64,000 nt of DNA from Mantis religiosa (Eukaryota > Arthropoda > Insecta > Mantodea > Mantidae). The translations under genes and the position numbers were made by a program. The stretch spans positions 220,750,513 to 220,814,512 of the forward strand of contig CM060947.1 of assembly GCA_030765055.1 (NCBI GenBank). The letters are read 5' to 3'. The notes beneath the pieces were generated by a model. The model did not search any database and was not told where the DNA came from. It saw nothing but the letters and a program-made list of their open reading frames with translations. Positions 60,787 through 64,000 of the stretch are shown here, piece after piece; positions within the stretch are counted from its first letter, which is position 1; each line of letters opens with the position of its first letter.

Positions 60787-61797
60787 GCATTAACGTTAAT
60801 GTGTGCGGGTATAGGAAAAAGCTTTCATTATGTAGTATATATTATGTACCACATGAACAATAGGTTATAAAGCGGAAGGGTTATCCAGTGGTACTCAATA
60901 TCAAAATAAAGGATATCCTGCTTATTTTTCTGTTATGCTTTATTATGTTGCACTGCAGAAACTTGTAGGTAAAACATTTTGTAAATGATAAGGGTATTTT
61001 TAAATGTTGTACTGGCTTCATGGTTGACTCGTACCTCCCTGCATTTTTATGGGTCTCAAGTTCCATTTTCAGTTTCTTAATACAAAATGTTGTATCTGAA
61101 ACTTCACATGCAATTCCCTCCTATAGCTTTTGGCTATTCATTACTACTTTTGCTGTGTTTTCTTAGTTACTTTATTTATTTTTCGTTGTAGTATAAGCTA
61201 GGAGTTTTAGTTTACTCTTTAACCCTATTATGTAAACAGTTTTAAATGCCCCTAAAGAAAGCAAATGCAATGCCTTATTTCTCACTGATAGCGGACGGTT
61301 AGCACAGCAGTAAATGGCACGCTGTCGCCGTAGAAGGCCGGACGGCGGCCACCAGTGAGGAAATAAGGCATTGTATGCTAGTAAGAGTAAATTAACCTTA
61401 AAAGAAATGGAGATAAATAGCCAAATAATGAGGAACGCTAGGTATGTCAACTTGTATCTAGAAAAACTATTTTGCAAACATTTATCTCGGTTAACAATGA
61501 ATTAATTGGAAGTATAGGCTTATGTAGTAATAAATGGTTGAATAATTCTTAGAAAATACCATATGAATGATAGTCACATTTTCTTTGCTACACAAATTAT
61601 GAATATTAAAGCAGTAATATAAATGTTTGTTAATCTTTGCAGCTGAGACATCTAGAACATTTGTTTAATTGAATCCAAATCTTAGGTTTAGCACTCCTGA
61701 TTGATATTTGCTCACTCAAATATGGAGGTCTGACTTTATGTGTATATTTTGGCTCTAGCATATTTGGGTTTGTGTCTGGCCACTGATTTTTCATGTT
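60787..61797. other. Unassigned DNA apart from a hairpin at 61269-61371
   Basis: AT-rich, with no coding frame of note and no shared repeats other than the hairpin described separately. Confidence 0.5.
61269..61371. repeat. 103-nt inverted-repeat hairpin, MITE-like
   Basis: AATGCCTTATTTCTCACTG (61269-61287) pairs with CAGTGAGGAAATAAGGCATT at 61352-61371 with a single bulge. The loop is GC-rich (GCGGACGG and GGCCGGACGGCGGCC). Weaker inverted similarity continues outward (TTTACTCTT against AAGAGTAAA). It could be a tiny miniature element or a structured transcript. Confidence 0.7.
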
Positions 61798-61992
61798 TAA
61801 TTTATGTCAAGTCATATTGAACGATGTATGAAATGATGCCCAGATGATGCCAAACTTCATAGAGCTTAGAGTTACTACACATACCTCTAGGATGAGGGAA
61901 AACCCCAGAAATAACCTTATCCGGAAAACTCATCCTGACCTAGATTCAAACTTGGGACCTCTACTCTACCATTAACGCTACGGAGGCGGGCC
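61798..61992 (-). repeat. SINE family A copy 5, shortened head
   Basis: TTATGTCAAGTCATATTGAA, CATAGAGCTTAGAGTTAC and CTTATCCGGAAAACTCATCC follow in family order. The head (CTACGGAGGCGGGCC complement) has lost about 25 bases around the A box. No clear duplication. Confidence 0.75.
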
Positions 61993-62650
61993 TTGCAACT
62001 GTTATGAACCCTAAAGTAGCTAGAGAAGAATTTACCAGAAAAGTTCATTCGATTGTGGCTATAGTTACACTTGCATGATATTGCGCGGTCTAAATGCCAT
62101 TTTCAAGTATCTGGTGAGTATTTAGTTAAATGAATACAAATTTAATTATTAATTCTCTTTTTCAGAAGTTTTTGTTTCTCCGATTTTTCGATATACAACC
62201 AGAAAACTGAGAGTTGAAGACAGATTCTCATGTAAGTACTTTGTTCTCTGACTAGTGTTTTCTCAATGCCTTCAACATAATCACTGTTAAGTATCATAGT
62301 AACAAATAGCCACATGCAGCTTGCATGTGTTTCCTACCGATGGTTCACCCAAATGACATCATCAGGGATAATATATCTCCGCTGTGTTATTACACTTACT
62401 AAGCGATTTACAACTGTTTCAGTTATGATATTTTTAAAGCATTTTTATTAAAACTACTGCATACGAGTTTGACTTATTTATTGCACTAACCCTTTACCGT
62501 TGTGTTTATTTTGAACTATACGTCTGTATGCATATTTAGATGCTAGCTGCCTATAGTATTCTAGTATTCCATGGTTTATCAATTGTAATTAAGTAGATAT
62601 GCCCCAAGCTTATGTAGGTTGAAGAGTTACATTTAGATAAGTAGACTCGA
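61993..62650. other. No recognisable feature
   Basis: Unassigned AT-rich DNA upstream of the promoter-like block. Confidence 0.5.
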
Positions 62651-62653
62651 TAA

Positions 62654-62756
62654 GTTCTAGAAGTTTGGTTTGACTCCGCATCAAGAACATTTTAGAATGT
62701 TCTGTGAAAAATTCCAGCGGATATATAAGAGAGCTTGTTTGCAAGTGATTCAGTGA
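62654..62756 (+). promoter_or_regulatory. Heat-shock-like RNA polymerase II promoter
   Basis: GTTCTAGAAG at 62654-62663 and AGAATGTTCT at 62694-62703, followed by GAAAAATTCC at 62706-62715, form alternating GAA/TTC units as bound by heat-shock factor. ATATATAAGAG at 62721 is a TATA box, and TCAGT at 62750-62754, the arthropod initiator, lies 30 bp downstream. The arrangement of distal and proximal elements, TATA and initiator is that of an insect heat-shock gene. No long reading frame follows up to 64000, so it may be an orphan, a first exon with a distant coding part, or an LTR promoter. Confidence 0.5.
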
Positions 62757-63231
62757 GTAGGTGAGTGCGTTTCTGATGCGACATCAGGTGCGTTTGTCGA
62801 GATCATTGTGCTATAAAGTTCAGTTACCTGTGAAGTTAATTTAGCCTTCACAGCTAGCGTAATATCATAGCGATCAAACAGAAAGTTGAACTCTAAGGGC
62901 ATTGACATTTTATATGTAATTAAACTTCACTGACCTTTATGTGTTCCACCAAAAACAGTACTGAATTAGATCTACCTTTACTCCCCTCCAGTAAACAATG
63001 ACGGGATTACCGATGACCGCATGATCATATATGATTAATCGTTATTAATCAGCATCTGTTTTTATATTTTTAACTACACATTACAGATGTATTACACATG
63101 TTATATATACTTTTATAAAATATGTGTGCGTTTTAAATGTCTCTAAACGGTTTCACCGATTGCCACAGAAGTGGACTCTGAAAATCTTTGATGCAAGGAG
63201 AAAATTAACGTACTAATATATTTTTCCTTTT
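62757..63231. other. No recognisable feature
   Basis: Possible transcribed leader downstream of the promoter-like block. No reading frame or repeat was identified. Confidence 0.4.
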
Positions 63232-63360
63232 TAATGTACGTACTCCAAAGTTAAGAAAGAGAGTCAGTTAAATGAATCTCAAATGAACCCAGTGTGCATG
63301 AAGATTACAGTAACCTAACATTCGTCTTTCAGGATAACAGAAAACCGCTGAAAGCTGCAT
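63232..63360 (-). repeat. SINE family A fragment, 3' half, eroded
   Basis: ACGTACTCCAAAGTTAAG, CTCAAATGAACCCAGTG and CCTAACATTCGTCTTTCAGG follow in family order. The tRNA head is missing. Confidence 0.6.
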
Positions 63361-64000
63361 TCCACACAATTAGCTGTTTAATTTGACGAAATGCTTACAA
63401 AAGCTTGCAAGAACATTTATGATGTATTTATTTATGTGCTTGTTGCTCATTGAGAACTGTAATATTTATGGTGAAATGAATATTTCACTTGCCAACGGCG
63501 CTGTTATGTGGTGTTTACTCAAAATGTATAAGTTGTTCTTTATGTGAGTGTCGTGACAGTTTTAATTAAATATTTAAGTGCCCAAGAATGTTTCAAGTGC
63601 CTCATATAAACAAAAGCCTATAGGACAAGTTCAACCTAAGATTATCAGAATCAAATTGCAGTATGTATGTATGATCGCCAATGCTTTTGAAATTTTCCTT
63701 AATACATTTTATTATACAGTATTTTTCAAAATATGGCGGTCTCGCCTCTCACATATACCCAAATCCGCAGAACGTTCATGGTTGGTTGTATAATGTTTCC
63801 GGTTTGAAGCAAGTCGCCCCACAATTTCCTGATCAGTTAAGTATTTTTTAAAGCTGTGGGATGCGATTCTAGGGTACTACACACGAAAAATGTGTTTAAT
63901 TAAGTTTAAACTTATTTTTTGTAGTAACAAGCAGCAGAATATACAACAGTGTTCACCTGACATTAACTGCAATTTTGATTCTATCTTCTGGCTATCCTTC
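63361..64000. other. No recognisable feature
   Basis: AT-rich DNA to the window edge. Confidence 0.5.

Overview
The window is a stretch of large, AT-rich animal nuclear DNA. Almost everything recognisable in it is dead or non-autonomous mobile DNA. Broken Tc1/mariner, pogo-like, hAT-like and Mutator-like transposases, LINE and Penelope-like reverse transcriptase fragments, several tRNA-headed SINEs, solo LTRs and very long microsatellites point to an arthropod. The TATA plus TCAGT initiator pairs and the mix of transposon families fit an insect, perhaps a polyneopteran such as a cockroach or termite, but that placement is a low-confidence inference. I found no host protein-coding gene, rRNA gene or functional tRNA gene that I can support. 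Nearly all open frames are short chance frames or pieces of transposon genes.

Layout. 1-10 kb: a TTG/TTA microsatellite, two unrelated tRNA-headed SINEs with clean target-site duplications (482-854, 2100-2472), an inverted pair of a tRNA-like repeat (family B), a SINE of family A, a GA tract, and a small terminal-inverted-repeat element carrying a recurrent insect ORF of unknown role (6821-7634). 10-20 kb: a transposase fragment, a degraded LINE, a Mutator-like element with terminal repeats, a solo LTR, an internally deleted mariner, a Jockey-like fragment, and a Tc1 element split by a solo LTR. 20.5-23.3 kb: an old inverted-repeat transposon that received both a solo LTR and a nearly intact DUF4817-type transposon.

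24-35 kb: a 5'-truncated LINE, a Penelope-like RT fragment, and a mariner pseudogene (28.55-30.89 kb) interrupted by a GC-rich dimeric element, itself interrupted by a SINE. A pogo-like transposase C-terminus with a PHD-like zinc finger and another mariner follow. 35-48 kb: family B and A repeats, two near full-length mariners, another SINE, a second insertion of the GC-rich unit (45.1 kb), and a deleted mariner. 48-64 kb: LTRs, an hAT remnant, a cluster of family B units, a truncated LINE with a GAA tail, a 1.2-kb ATT/ATTACT microsatellite, SINE fragments, and an isolated TATA promoter with heat-shock-like elements.

The sequence records an insertion history rather than a pathway. The most unusual item is the GC-rich unit of about 520 bp. 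It has no recognisable coding capacity, terminal repeat or pol III box, yet two independent insertions have clear direct-repeat flanks (13 and 9 bp), and one of them splits a mariner reading frame that continues on both sides. Second is family B, whose units contain a 72-73-nt tRNA-like core with a 7-bp acceptor stem and occur repeatedly as inverted or tandem groups.
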